Shown here piece after piece: positions 1 to 7,635 of a stretch of 22,159 nt of DNA. Location: the NCBI GenBank assembly GCA_043758105.1, contig JAYVOF010000223.1, positions 1 through 22,159 of the forward strand, read 5' to 3'. The notes beneath the pieces are model-generated. The model ran no database searches. It saw only the letters and a list, made by a program, of their open reading frames with translations, and was not told the origin of the DNA. Every line of letters begins with the position of its first letter. Within the stretch, counting starts at the first letter, position 1. The stretch comes from JANPPS01 sp043758105 (GTDB lineage Bacteria; Pseudomonadota; Alphaproteobacteria; Acetobacterales; Acetobacteraceae). Made by a program: the position numbers and the translations under genes.

Positions 1-258
1 CACCTGCTACATCTCGGTGTCTGGCCTTTGATCATGGGCGTCACGATGTACTTGCAGCAAAAGCTGAACCCGCCGCCGCCCGATCCGGTGCAGGCCAAGA
101 TCTTCCAATTTATGCCGATCATCTTCACGTTCATGATGTCGAGCTTTCCGGCCGGCCTCGTGATCTACTGGAGCTGGAACAACCTTCTGACGATTGCACA
201 ACAATGGACGATCATGCGCCGGACCCAGATTTCAGCCTCCCAGCTGGCGCGGACCTAG
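1..258 (+). CDS. yidC: Membrane protein insertase YidC, C-terminal part (5' truncated by window)
   Basis: YidC inserts and folds inner-membrane proteins, alone or with SecYEG. Only the last 85 residues are present; the frame is open from base 1 to a TAG at 256-258. Visible features are a hydrophobic stretch with LIMGVTMYLQQKLNP, and the conserved FQFMPIIFTFMMSSFPAGLVIYW region, which corresponds to the last transmembrane segments of the insertase core, followed by a short cytoplasmic tail (NNLLTIAQQWTIMRR). The tail is short and not strongly basic. The gene overlaps engB by 55 bases, and yidC next to engB and argB is an order I know from alphaproteobacteria. The identification is secure; the N-terminal periplasmic domain lies outside the window. 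Confidence 0.95.
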   Translation, partial: HLLHLGVWPLIMGVTMYLQQKLNPPPPDPVQAKIFQFMPIIFTFMMSSFPAGLVIYWSWNNLLTIAQQWTIMRRTQISASQLART

Positions 259-881
259 CCGAACAGATCGAGGCGGGCCGGCTGCTGTTTGCGGCCGACT
301 GCCAGTTCTTCTACGCCGCCCAGCGGCTGGATCAATTGCCCGATCTCGGCCTGCCGGAGGTGGCATTTGCCGGGCGCTCCAACGTTGGTAAATCCACCCT
401 TATCAACGCGCTCACCAATCGGAGTACCCTCGCTCGCGCGTCGAACACGCCGGGGCGAACGCGGCAGCTCAATTTCTTCGACCTGGGTGGGCGGCTCACG
501 CTGGTCGATATGCCGGGCTATGGCTTCGCCCAGGCCGCACGAGAGGTGAAGGCGGATTGGCAAGGCCTGATGTTCGAATACCTCCGCGGCCGTCCGACGC
601 TGCAGCGGGTGGTCTTGCTGCTGGATAGCCGGATCGAACTGAAAGCCTCCGACCACACGGTGATGGAGCTGCTCGATCGCGCCGCGGTCACGTACCACCT
701 CGTGCTCACCAAGGCGGATGGCGTGACCGTGGCAGCCCTGGCGCGGAAAGAGGCGGAAGTCACGGCGCTGCTGACGCAACATCCGGCGGCCTACCCGGCG
801 ATCCAGGTCACCAGCAGCCAGACCGGGCAGGGCATCCCGGCGCTGCGGGCGGAGCTGGCAAGCGTCGCCGCGCCCGGTTGA
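204..881 (+). CDS. engB: Ribosome biogenesis GTPase EngB (YihA/YsxC)
   Basis: EngB is a TrmE-Era-EngA-EngB-Septin-like GTPase that acts in late assembly of the large ribosomal subunit. The protein has 225 residues, near the usual 200-220. Motifs seen are the P-loop GRSNVGKS at about residues 57-64, a switch region with NTPGRTRQLNFF, G3 DMPG at 102-105, G4 TKAD at 169-172 and a G5-like TSS near 203. The PGYGFA after G3 is typical of EngB. The ATG at 204 lies inside the end of yidC in another frame, so the genes are probably translationally coupled; no strong ribosome binding site is visible. The N-terminal 25 residues before QIEAGRLLFA are poorly conserved, so a slightly later start cannot be excluded. 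Confidence 0.95.
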   Translation: MDDHAPDPDFSLPAGADLAEQIEAGRLLFAADCQFFYAAQRLDQLPDLGLPEVAFAGRSNVGKSTLINALTNRSTLARASNTPGRTRQLNFFDLGGRLTLVDMPGYGFAQAAREVKADWQGLMFEYLRGRPTLQRVVLLLDSRIELKASDHTVMELLDRAAVTYHLVLTKADGVTVAALARKEAEVTALLTQHPAAYPAIQVTSSQTGQGIPALRAELASVAAPG

Positions 882-961
882 TGCCGGCCACGCTTGACAG
901 CCTCCGCTCGACGGGACACCCCCCTCTGACACCGCGCGCGGCGCATGACGGAGGACGACGC

Positions 962-1864
962 ATGACCCTGACCCGCGAACAGCTGCAAGCCGCGGCTGAC
1001 GAGGCTGAGATCCTGGTTCAAGCGCTGCCGTTCCTGCGCCGCTATGCCGGGGTTACCGTGGTGGTCAAATACGGTGGTCACGCGATGGGTGACGAGCATC
1101 TGGCCACCACGTTCGGCCGGGATATCGCGCTGCTGAAGCAGGTGGGCGTCAATCCCGTGGTGGTGCACGGCGGCGGGCCGCAGATCAACGCGATGTTGCA
1201 GCGTCTGGCGATCAAATCGAGCTTCATCGATGGGCTGCGCGTGACGGACGAGGCGATGGTCGAGGTGGTCGAGATGGTGCTGGCCGGCACCGTGAACAAA
1301 CACGTGGCGGGTCTGATCAACCAGGCCGGGGCGCTGGCGGTCGGTATTTGCGGCAAGGATGGCGGGCTGATCCGTGCCAAGAAGCTGACCCGGACCGTGC
1401 GCGATCCCGGCAGCCATATCGAGCGCGCGCTCGACCTCGGTTTTGTGGGCGAACCGGTGCACGTGGACGTCCGTGTGATCCACGCCCTGACGGGGGCGGG
1501 GCTGATCCCGGTCATCGCGCCGGTCGGGATGGGCGAAGACGGCCAGACCTACAACATCAACGCGGATACGGTTGCCGGCGCGGTCGCGGGCGCATTGGGG
1601 GCCCGGCGTCTGCTGATGCTGACGGACGTGCCGGGCGTGATGGACGCGCATCGGCAGGTTATCCCCGAGATGACCATCGCCGATGTGGAGGCCGGTATCG
1701 CCAGTGGTGTGATTACCGGTGGTATGGTGCCCAAGGTCGAAAACTGTGTCGACGCGGTTCGCAAGGGTGTGAAGGGTGCCGTCATCCTGGATGGCCGTAT
1801 GGGCCACGCGTGCTTGCTGGAGCTGTTCAAGGAGGGCGGTATCGGAACCCTGATCCGGGCCTGA
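962..1864 (+). CDS. argB: Acetylglutamate kinase
   Basis: ArgB phosphorylates N-acetyl-L-glutamate with ATP, the second step of arginine synthesis in the cytoplasm. The 300-residue product shows the amino-acid kinase fold signatures VVKYGGHAM (phosphate-binding Lys and Gly), VVHGGGPQIN, and near the C-terminus NINADTVAGAVAGAL and GGMVPKVENC. I chose ATG 962 because GGAGGA at 950-955 sits six bases upstream; the frame is open further 5', but without a comparable site. The N-terminal helix before the kinase core (LTREQLQAAADEAEILVQALPF) resembles the extension found in arginine-inhibited hexameric forms, so feedback inhibition is plausible but inferred. The gene lies 80 bases after engB and ends 20 bases from the convergent DUF2336 gene. 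Confidence 0.96.
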   Translation: MTLTREQLQAAADEAEILVQALPFLRRYAGVTVVVKYGGHAMGDEHLATTFGRDIALLKQVGVNPVVVHGGGPQINAMLQRLAIKSSFIDGLRVTDEAMVEVVEMVLAGTVNKHVAGLINQAGALAVGICGKDGGLIRAKKLTRTVRDPGSHIERALDLGFVGEPVHVDVRVIHALTGAGLIPVIAPVGMGEDGQTYNINADTVAGAVAGALGARRLLMLTDVPGVMDAHRQVIPEMTIADVEAGIASGVITGGMVPKVENCVDAVRKGVKGAVILDGRMGHACLLELFKEGGIGTLIRA

Positions 1865-1884
1865 GACTGGGATCGTTGCGGTGT

Positions 1885-3102
1885 CTATGAGGCCGGCTTG
1901 TTGAGCAGCTCCAATTGCCAGCGCATTTCTTCCTCGCTGAACGGGTAGGCACCGCCGGTGGTGGCGCTCACCATGGCGACCGGCTGGATTTGGCCGAGGA
2001 GGACCTGGGCGAGGCTGGCGACCCGCATGGAGAAACCAGCTTGCCAAACGATGCTGATCAACGCCTTGGGGGACCGATGGCATACGGCGCGGTCCACGAG
2101 CGCGAGGGGCACGCCGCTGGCGATTGACAGCTGTGCCGCCATCCGCCGCCGGTCGCAGCGGCGGGCGGCGTCGATGAGACAGGCCTCGTCCAACGCCCCG
2201 GCCGCGTGCAGCAGGCGGCTCATCTCCAACAGCTCCCCGTCCGTACCGGGTATGCCACCCGCGAACGGAGGTGGGGTGATCGCCTCCACCCGTGACCGGA
2301 TTTCGGCGGCGATGGCGGGTGGCAAATCGGCGCGGGCCAGCAGCTTGTCCAGGAAGTGCGCCGCGACGATGCTCGACAGCGCCGCGGCAGCCTGCGGGCT
2401 CAGCGTGGGGCGGGTCACGAGCGGCTCTTGCCAATCGGTCCGAACCCCGGCCTGGCTGATCAGGTGATCCAGCGTCGCATCGCGGATGCTGGCGGAGGGA
2501 TTGGCCAGCAAGGTCCGGATCGCCTTGTGATCCGCATGGGCGACGATGGCGTCGGTGACAGTGGGGCTCAAGCCCGACCGCCCCGCCACCGACCGGGCCG
2601 CCCCGGCATGCGGGAGGGTGGTCAGCAGCGCCAACAGATCGCCATCGGTCAGCAGCGGCGACAGGCGGATGACCGGGTCGCTCACGGAGACGGATTGATC
2701 CTGCGCCAGGCGCACGATCAGGGCGTGGGGGATGCCGGACATCGCCTTCACACATTCCGTGATGCTGGCGCGGACCCGGGTGGCCTCATCCTCGACCAAC
2801 ACCGTCAGCACCGCGAGGACGTGATCCAGCGCACTCGCCTGTTCGGACGCCACGAGGTCCGGCAGCAGTCGCGCCAGCTTTTGAGCGAGGAATGCCCGCA
2901 CCCGCTCATCGGCGTCCCGGGCGAGCGTCAAATCTGTTGCGGGCGAGGCTGCACGGTTCATGGCGACCGCGGCGCGCACCGTCAGCGATGGGTCGAGCGC
3001 CAGATTATTGAGGATGTCCGGCGCCGTCCGCAGGCTCGCTCCCAGACGGATCCGAACAGCCTCGTCTGCGACCAAGCCGGAAGACGAGGTTTGCATATCC
3101 AT
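1885..3102 (-). CDS. DUF2336 domain protein with HEAT-like helical repeats
   Basis: The 405-residue protein resembles the alphaproteobacterial DUF2336 family, whose function I do not know. It is mostly alpha-helical. The N-terminal half reads like successive HEAT-type helical pairs (LNNLALDPSLTVRAAVAMN, LARDADERVRAFLAQKLARL, LVEDEATRVRASITECVKAM), with the motif D.S..VR.AVA recurring. The rest includes LANPSASIRDATLDHLI and a C-terminal domain ending in FSEEEMRWQLELL. There is no signal peptide or membrane segment. The start at 3102 has AAGGA seven bases upstream on the minus strand. It lies 56 bases downstream of, and co-oriented with, a diguanylate cyclase, so they probably form one transcription unit; a scaffold or regulatory role in that pathway is only a guess. 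Confidence 0.8.
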   Translation of the reverse strand: MDMQTSSSGLVADEAVRIRLGASLRTAPDILNNLALDPSLTVRAAVAMNRAASPATDLTLARDADERVRAFLAQKLARLLPDLVASEQASALDHVLAVLTVLVEDEATRVRASITECVKAMSGIPHALIVRLAQDQSVSVSDPVIRLSPLLTDGDLLALLTTLPHAGAARSVAGRSGLSPTVTDAIVAHADHKAIRTLLANPSASIRDATLDHLISQAGVRTDWQEPLVTRPTLSPQAAAALSSIVAAHFLDKLLARADLPPAIAAEIRSRVEAITPPPFAGGIPGTDGELLEMSRLLHAAGALDEACLIDAARRCDRRRMAAQLSIASGVPLALVDRAVCHRSPKALISIVWQAGFSMRVASLAQVLLGQIQPVAMVSATTGGAYPFSEEEMRWQLELLNKPAS

Positions 3103-3158
3103 TTAACGATCCTTCACTGATCGCGCGTTTTTGGCGCTAGTGTCCCGCTGGTGAGAAT

Positions 3159-4562
3159 TCATCCTGCGCGATCATGGGAAACCCGCCACTGGCCGTGGCC
3201 ACAGCGCTTCGCGTCCCGCAAGGCCTGAGTCGCGCGACGCAGGATAGAATCAAGCTCCTCGTGGGTTCCCGGCTGGCGGCACGCAATCCCGATGCATAGG
3301 CTGGCCGGAAACTCGGCTCCGACCAGATCGGCGACGTCCCGGGGAAATGCGACCCGCAAGCCCTCCGCACGCTCTGCGGCGGTCAGGTCGTCCGAGCTAT
3401 CGAGCCAAACCGAGAATTCATCGCCGCCCAGCCGGGCCAGCAGGTCGGTGGGGCGGAACGTACGTCGCAGCAGTTCCGCCATGCGGGTCAGCATGACGTC
3501 ACATTGATCATGCCCCAGCTCGGCGTTGTGCGTGAGAAAGCCGTCGATATCGATACAGAGGACCGTGCCGGGTAAATCTTCCCGGTCGAGCCGATCGATC
3601 CGGCGCGCGGTCTCTTCCAGGAATGCCCGGCGATTCAGCAACCCGGTCAATGGGTCCGTGCGTGCCTGCCGCGCCAGGTTGCGCTGGATCGTCTCATGTT
3701 CCAGCACAATCCGGATGATGCCGGTGACCGAGGCGGCGAGCAGCTTATCATCCTCATCCCAGCTGCGCGCCCAGGCAGCACGCCAGACCACCAGGCCCGC
3801 CCGCTCCCCAAAGCGGGTGACGACCGGGCAGGCCAGCACCTGGAGGCCCGTCCCACTATGTCCCAGCTGAATCTCCGGCGTCTCTCGCCGCAGCATCGCG
3901 TCGACCGAGGCCAGCACGGGACCTGGATCGCCGCCACAGGCATACATGCCTGAAATCGGCTGATCGGCCGTAATGCCGAACACGGCGGCACCAACGCCCG
4001 CCATCGCCTGCATCACGGTCGCCAGCACCGACTCCATCGCCCGCGGGGCCGTTATCTCATTGCGCATTTGGCCCAGGATGCGGTCCAGCACCTCACCCCG
4101 GCGGAGTGAGGCGGCCGCGCGCGTTTCCACCTCCTCCTCCACGGAGATATTCACCCCGACGCCCCTGGTGCCGCAGAGCCGTCCGCCGTTGTCCATGAGC
4201 GGGGACGAGGATATTGCGAAGCAGGCCGCAACCCCGTCCGACCCGGCCAGCCAAACCCGCCGCCGCCGTACCGTGATCGCAGCCCGGAACGGATCCGCCC
4301 CGCCCGCCCCCCGGATCATCCCCGGATCGGCCAGCAAACACGACGGGGACTGCCCCACCAAATCGGACGACGACCAGCCGAGCACGCTGTCGGGAGACAG
4401 GAAGGTGAGCCGCCCGGCCGCATCGGTTTCGAACGCAAAATCGGCGGCAATCGCCCCAAAAGCGCGCCAACGCTGCCGGCTCTCCATCAAAGCCGAACTC
4501 AAATCGGAGGACGTTTCTAAATCGGCAGAAAATTCAGGGGCCGCAACCGACGAAGCAGACAT
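3159..4562 (-). CDS. Diguanylate cyclase with PAS-like and GAF-like sensor regions (GGDEF)
   Basis: This probably makes cyclic di-GMP from two GTP. In the 467 residues, a PAS-like segment (about 30-140, with FAFETDAAGRLTFLSPDSVLGWSS) and a GAF-like segment (about 155-295) precede the GGDEF domain (about 300-460) that begins ARTDPLTGLLNRRAFLEE. The active-site RLGGDEF is intact (GGDEF 379-383), as are the first metal-binding Asp (338) and the Asn and Asp around LGHDQCD. RPTD at 370-373, five residues before GGDEF, fits the inhibitory I-site, so product inhibition is likely. Deviations are Leu in place of the usual Lys in DIDGFL, and His instead of Arg in AKRCGH (451-456), a position that contacts phosphate in PleD. 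There is no membrane segment, so it is cytoplasmic. It lies upstream of the DUF2336 gene. Confidence 0.9.
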   Translation of the reverse strand: MSASSVAAPEFSADLETSSDLSSALMESRQRWRAFGAIAADFAFETDAAGRLTFLSPDSVLGWSSSDLVGQSPSCLLADPGMIRGAGGADPFRAAITVRRRRVWLAGSDGVAACFAISSSPLMDNGGRLCGTRGVGVNISVEEEVETRAAASLRRGEVLDRILGQMRNEITAPRAMESVLATVMQAMAGVGAAVFGITADQPISGMYACGGDPGPVLASVDAMLRRETPEIQLGHSGTGLQVLACPVVTRFGERAGLVVWRAAWARSWDEDDKLLAASVTGIIRIVLEHETIQRNLARQARTDPLTGLLNRRAFLEETARRIDRLDREDLPGTVLCIDIDGFLTHNAELGHDQCDVMLTRMAELLRRTFRPTDLLARLGGDEFSVWLDSSDDLTAAERAEGLRVAFPRDVADLVGAEFPASLCIGIACRQPGTHEELDSILRRATQALRDAKRCGHGQWRVSHDRAG

Positions 4563-4710
4563 CTCGAACCCATTCGTTTACCGACACAGATCATGCCTGG
4601 CAAAAGTAAATAAGTCGTAAACGGAAACCGATCTTTCACAGATAATCTGGGGTTTGACACGCCGGGACCGTCTGCGCATGGTCCGCCACCGCCAGCCGAG
4701 AAAGTCGTTC

Positions 4711-5577
4711 ATGCCCGATCCCACTCACGAAAACCTGTTGCGCCCTCTCATCGACGCCCTGTGGGAGCGGCGCGATACCCTGAATTCAGCGTCCAGCGGC
4801 GCAGACCGGGACGCGGTCGAGGCGGTGCTCGATGCGCTGGACCGGGGGGATTTGCGTGTCGCCAGCCCGGGGCACGGTGGGGGGGGCGCCGGCGGATGGA
4901 TCGTGCATGACTGGCTGAAAAAGGCCGTGCTGCTTTCATTCCGCCTGCATGACAGCGCCATGAAGGCCGGAGTTGGCGATGGCCCCGCCTGGGACAAGGT
5001 CCCGCTCAAGACCGAGGGCTGGGGGGAAAACCGTTTCACCGCGGCCGGATTTCGTGCCGTGCCCGGCGCCATCGTCCGGCGCAGCGCCTATATCGCGCCC
5101 AACGTCGTGTTGATGCCGTCCTTCGTAAATGTCGGCGCCCATGTCGGACGCGGCACCATGATCGACACCTGGGCCACCGTCGGCAGCTGCGCCCAGGTCG
5201 GTGCCAATTGTCACATCTCGGGCGGTGCCGGCCTCGGCGGCGTGCTGGAGCCGCTGCAGGCGACGCCCACTATCATCGAGGATGATTGCTTTATCGGCGC
5301 CCGGTCGGAAGTGGTGGAGGGCGTCATCGTCGAGCGCGGATCCGTCCTCGCCATGGGCGTGTTCCTCAGCGCCTCCACCAAGATCGTGGACCGCACCACG
5401 GGTGAGGTCTTCATGGGCCGGGTGCCGGCCTATTCCGTCGTGGTTCCGGGGTCCCTGCCGGGCCGGGCGCTGCCGGACGGATCGCCTGGGCCCTCCCTTT
5501 CTTGCGCGGTGATCGTCAAGCGGGTGGATGCGCAGACCCGCTCGAAGACGTCCATCAACGACCTGTTGCGGGAGTGA
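4711..5577 (+). CDS. dapD: 2,3,4,5-tetrahydropyridine-2,6-dicarboxylate N-succinyltransferase
   Basis: DapD transfers succinyl from succinyl-CoA to tetrahydrodipicolinate in the diaminopimelate/lysine pathway. From ATG 4711 the protein has 288 residues, slightly longer than the usual 274-284. It shows an N-terminal helical domain, a linker rich in glycine (SPGHGGGGAGGW, residues 52-63), the conserved NRFTAAGFRAVPGAIVRR, and a left-handed beta helix of hexapeptide repeats (about 120-225: YIAPNVVLMPSFVNVGAHV, GTMIDTWATVGSCAQVG, ECFIGARSEVVEG-like). The frame is open upstream to 4654, but MPDPTHENLLRPLID matches the expected N-terminus. The gene ends in a TGATG overlap with dapE, so the two are coupled. 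It is divergent from the cyclase gene across a 148-base gap. Confidence 0.95.
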   Translation: MPDPTHENLLRPLIDALWERRDTLNSASSGADRDAVEAVLDALDRGDLRVASPGHGGGGAGGWIVHDWLKKAVLLSFRLHDSAMKAGVGDGPAWDKVPLKTEGWGENRFTAAGFRAVPGAIVRRSAYIAPNVVLMPSFVNVGAHVGRGTMIDTWATVGSCAQVGANCHISGGAGLGGVLEPLQATPTIIEDDCFIGARSEVVEGVIVERGSVLAMGVFLSASTKIVDRTTGEVFMGRVPAYSVVVPGSLPGRALPDGSPGPSLSCAVIVKRVDAQTRSKTSINDLLRE

Positions 5578-6668
5578 TGACTACGGATCCGGTGCCGTTG
5601 GCGCAGGCGCTGATCCGCTGCCGGTCGGTGACGCCCGCGGATGATGGGGCGCAGGATGTGCTGGCCCAAGCCCTTGAATCATTTGGATTCACCGTAACCC
5701 GGCTCCCGTTCGGTACGACGCCCAATTTATTCGCACGCCGGGGCGAGGGCGGACCCCATGTGTGCTTCGCCGGGCATACGGATGTGGTGCCGGAGGGTGC
5801 GGCCTGGAGCACGGGGCCGTTCGCCGGTGAGGTGCGGGACGGGGTCCTGTACGGCCGTGGTGCCTGCGACATGAAGGGTGCCATCGCTGCGTTCGCCGCC
5901 GCCGTCGCCGCACCCACGCCCGGCACCGTCAGCCTGCTGATCACCGGTGACGAGGAGGGCCCGGCCACCGACGGCACGGTAAAAGTGCTGGACTGGATGC
6001 AGACGCACGGCCACATCCCGGATTTCTGCGTGGTCGGGGAGCCAACCAATCCGGACCGGCTGGGCGATGTGATCAAGATCGGCCGGCGCGGCAGTATGAA
6101 TGCGACGCTGACCATCGATGGCACGCAGGGCCACGTCGCCTATCCGCACCGGGCGGACAACCCGGTACACCGGCTGATCCGGGCCATGGCGGCGTTGACC
6201 GCGGCGCCGCTCGATGCCGGCAGCGCCTGGTTCGAACCCTCCAGCCTGCAATTCACCAGCGTCGATGTGGGCAACCCGGCCGCCAACGTTATCCCGGCCC
6301 GCGCCGCCGCCCGCCTCAATATCCGCTTCAACGACCTGCATACGAGTGCCGCGCTGACGGCATGGCTCCGCGCGTCCATTGCGCCCCACGCAGAGCGGTT
6401 CACGCTGGATGTCGCGGTCAGTGGCGAAAGCTTTCTGACGTCCCCCGGACCCTGGACCGACCGGCTAAGCCAGGCGGTCGCGGGCTCTACCGGCCAGACC
6501 CCGCGGCTCGATACCGGCGGCGGTACCTCCGACGCCCGGTTCATCGCCCGCTATTGCCCGGTCGCCGAATTCGGCCTGGTGGGCCGGACCATGCACCAGG
6601 TGGACGAGTGCGTGCCGGTCGCCGATTTGCGGAAACTCGCCGGCATCTACCGGGCGCTGGTGGCGTGA
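5577..6668 (+). CDS. dapE: Succinyl-diaminopimelate desuccinylase
   Basis: DapE hydrolyses N-succinyl-L,L-diaminopimelate, two steps after DapD in the succinylase branch. The M20-type dizinc peptidase has 363 residues from ATG 5577. Visible metal and catalytic residues are His67 and Asp69 in FAGHTDVVPEG, Asp98 in GRGACDMKGA, Glu126/Glu127 in ITGDEEG, Glu155 in VVGEPT, and the C-terminal His in TMHQVDE. The dimerisation lid lies between about 170 and 290. The start overlaps the dapD stop by one base (TGATG) with GGAG immediately upstream. An upstream extension of the frame is not needed, because MTTDPVPLAQALIRCRSVTP aligns well with the family start. Confidence 0.96.
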   Translation: MTTDPVPLAQALIRCRSVTPADDGAQDVLAQALESFGFTVTRLPFGTTPNLFARRGEGGPHVCFAGHTDVVPEGAAWSTGPFAGEVRDGVLYGRGACDMKGAIAAFAAAVAAPTPGTVSLLITGDEEGPATDGTVKVLDWMQTHGHIPDFCVVGEPTNPDRLGDVIKIGRRGSMNATLTIDGTQGHVAYPHRADNPVHRLIRAMAALTAAPLDAGSAWFEPSSLQFTSVDVGNPAANVIPARAAARLNIRFNDLHTSAALTAWLRASIAPHAERFTLDVAVSGESFLTSPGPWTDRLSQAVAGSTGQTPRLDTGGGTSDARFIARYCPVAEFGLVGRTMHQVDECVPVADLRKLAGIYRALVA

Positions 6669-7207
6669 GCATCCTGCTGGGCATGGCGCGGCTGGCGCGT
6701 GGACGCGGCGACGGCATGGCGGAGTTCGGCAGCACCGAATCCGCGTTCCTCGCGAGTCTCGCGCCGCTGCTGGCGTTCTCGATCGTCGGCAGCGCGATTT
6801 ACCTGACGGTCGAAACCCCGCTTGCGGCGGCCGGCCTGTTGCTGGTGTCGGTCATCAGTCAGCTGGCGCCCCCGGTCCTGTCGCACGCCCTCGCCCGGCG
6901 CTGGGACCGGGAGGAGGACTGGCTCCGCTACGCCACGGCGTTCAATTGGTGCCAGGTGCTGTTGCCGTTCGTCTTGCTGGCGATGTTGGCTGGCGTGCAG
7001 GCGGCCGCGTTGCTGGGCGTGCCGCCGGTGCCGTTGCAGAAAATGGCGCTGGTGGGCGCGCTCGGATACATGCTGTGGCTGTCGTGGGTCGTCGCCCGGC
7101 ATGGGCTCGATCTGTCCCGCTTGCGGGCGGCGGCGATGGTCGCGCTGGTCACCGCCGGCACGTATGGATTGGCGGCGATCCCATCCCTCATATTGTCGGT
7201 GTTTTGA
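6665..7207 (+). CDS. Small multi-pass membrane protein of unknown function
   Basis: I do not recognise this 180-residue protein with confidence. It begins at GTG 6665 in a GTGA overlap with the dapE stop, so it is probably translated with dapE; ATG 6683 is an alternative start. Five hydrophobic stretches are visible, at about 28-48, 52-74, 93-117, 123-145 and 153-180. A charged loop, ALARRWDREEDWLRYATAFNW, separates the second and third. The arrangement is vaguely like Yip1-type membrane proteins, but no diagnostic motif supports that. The C-terminus is hydrophobic to the last residue (LILSVF). A direct role in lysine synthesis is not implied by the operon position alone. Confidence 0.75.
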   Translation: MSILLGMARLARGRGDGMAEFGSTESAFLASLAPLLAFSIVGSAIYLTVETPLAAAGLLLVSVISQLAPPVLSHALARRWDREEDWLRYATAFNWCQVLLPFVLLAMLAGVQAAALLGVPPVPLQKMALVGALGYMLWLSWVVARHGLDLSRLRAAAMVALVTAGTYGLAAIPSLILSVF

Positions 7208-7266
7208 CGGGCCGGAACCGAACGGCGGGAGCGGAGTTAGGTGCGCACCCACGCAAGGAGACGACC

Positions 7267-7635
7267 ATGGACGAGAACCGGTTGGAAGGCACCGCCCGCA
7301 CTATCGGCGGCAAGATCGAGGGCGCCGTGGGCGACCTCACGGGTGATACCAAGCTGAAGGCAGAAGGTGCCGCCGACCGTCTCACGGGCAGTGCGCAGCG
7401 TGCCTATGGCCAGGCCGCCGACACCGTTCGCGACACGGTGAATTCAGTGAAGAGCCAGGTCAGCGAGCAGGCCTCCGACGTCGGCTCACAGTTACTTGAT
7501 CAGATCGAAGAGGCGGGTGACTATCTGGCGGCCCAGGTCGATAGCCGTCCGATCACGTCGCTGTTGGTGGCCGCGGGCGTCGGCTTCTTGATCGCTCTCG
7601 CCTCCAAGCCGGCCCCGGTTTACCGGCGACGCTAA
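7267..7635 (+). CDS. CsbD-family stress protein with C-terminal membrane anchor
   Basis: The 122-residue product starts at ATG 7267 with AAGGAG at 7255-7260 six bases upstream. Residues 1-55 (MDENRLEGTARTIGGKIEGA, then VGDLTGDTKLKAEGAADRLTG) match the CsbD pattern found in small general-stress proteins. Residues 55-92 are a polar amphipathic helix, probably a coiled coil. Residues about 95-112 (PITSLLVAAGVGFLIALAS) form one transmembrane helix followed by a short basic tail (YRRR). That C-terminal layout resembles the ElaB/YqjD/DUF883 family of membrane-anchored proteins, so this looks like a CsbD head joined to an ElaB-like tail. Function is unknown in detail; a stress role is inferred from the family. 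Its TAA overlaps the stop codon of convergent trpS. Confidence 0.85.
   Translation: MDENRLEGTARTIGGKIEGAVGDLTGDTKLKAEGAADRLTGSAQRAYGQAADTVRDTVNSVKSQVSEQASDVGSQLLDQIEEAGDYLAAQVDSRPITSLLVAAGVGFLIALASKPAPVYRRR

Noticed and set aside
894..899. TTGACA before argB as a -35 element
   Set aside because: No acceptable -10 hexamer lies 16-18 bases downstream; argB probably reads through from yidC-engB.
791..2755. Minus-strand open frame of 654 codons across argB and the DUF2336 gene
   Set aside because: Its translation is rich in Arg, Pro, Gly and His with no domain; it is the usual antisense artefact of GC-rich genes, and argB and DUF2336 explain the DNA.
4575..4623. CGTTTAC/GTAAACG inverted repeat in the cyclase-dapD gap
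   Set aside because: Seven-base arms 35 bases apart are expected by chance in AT-richer intergenic DNA and show no further symmetry.
4654..4682. TTGACA (4654-4659) before dapD as a promoter
   Set aside because: The -35 is perfect, but the only -10 at correct spacing (CATGGT-like) is poor, so it is not listed as a feature.
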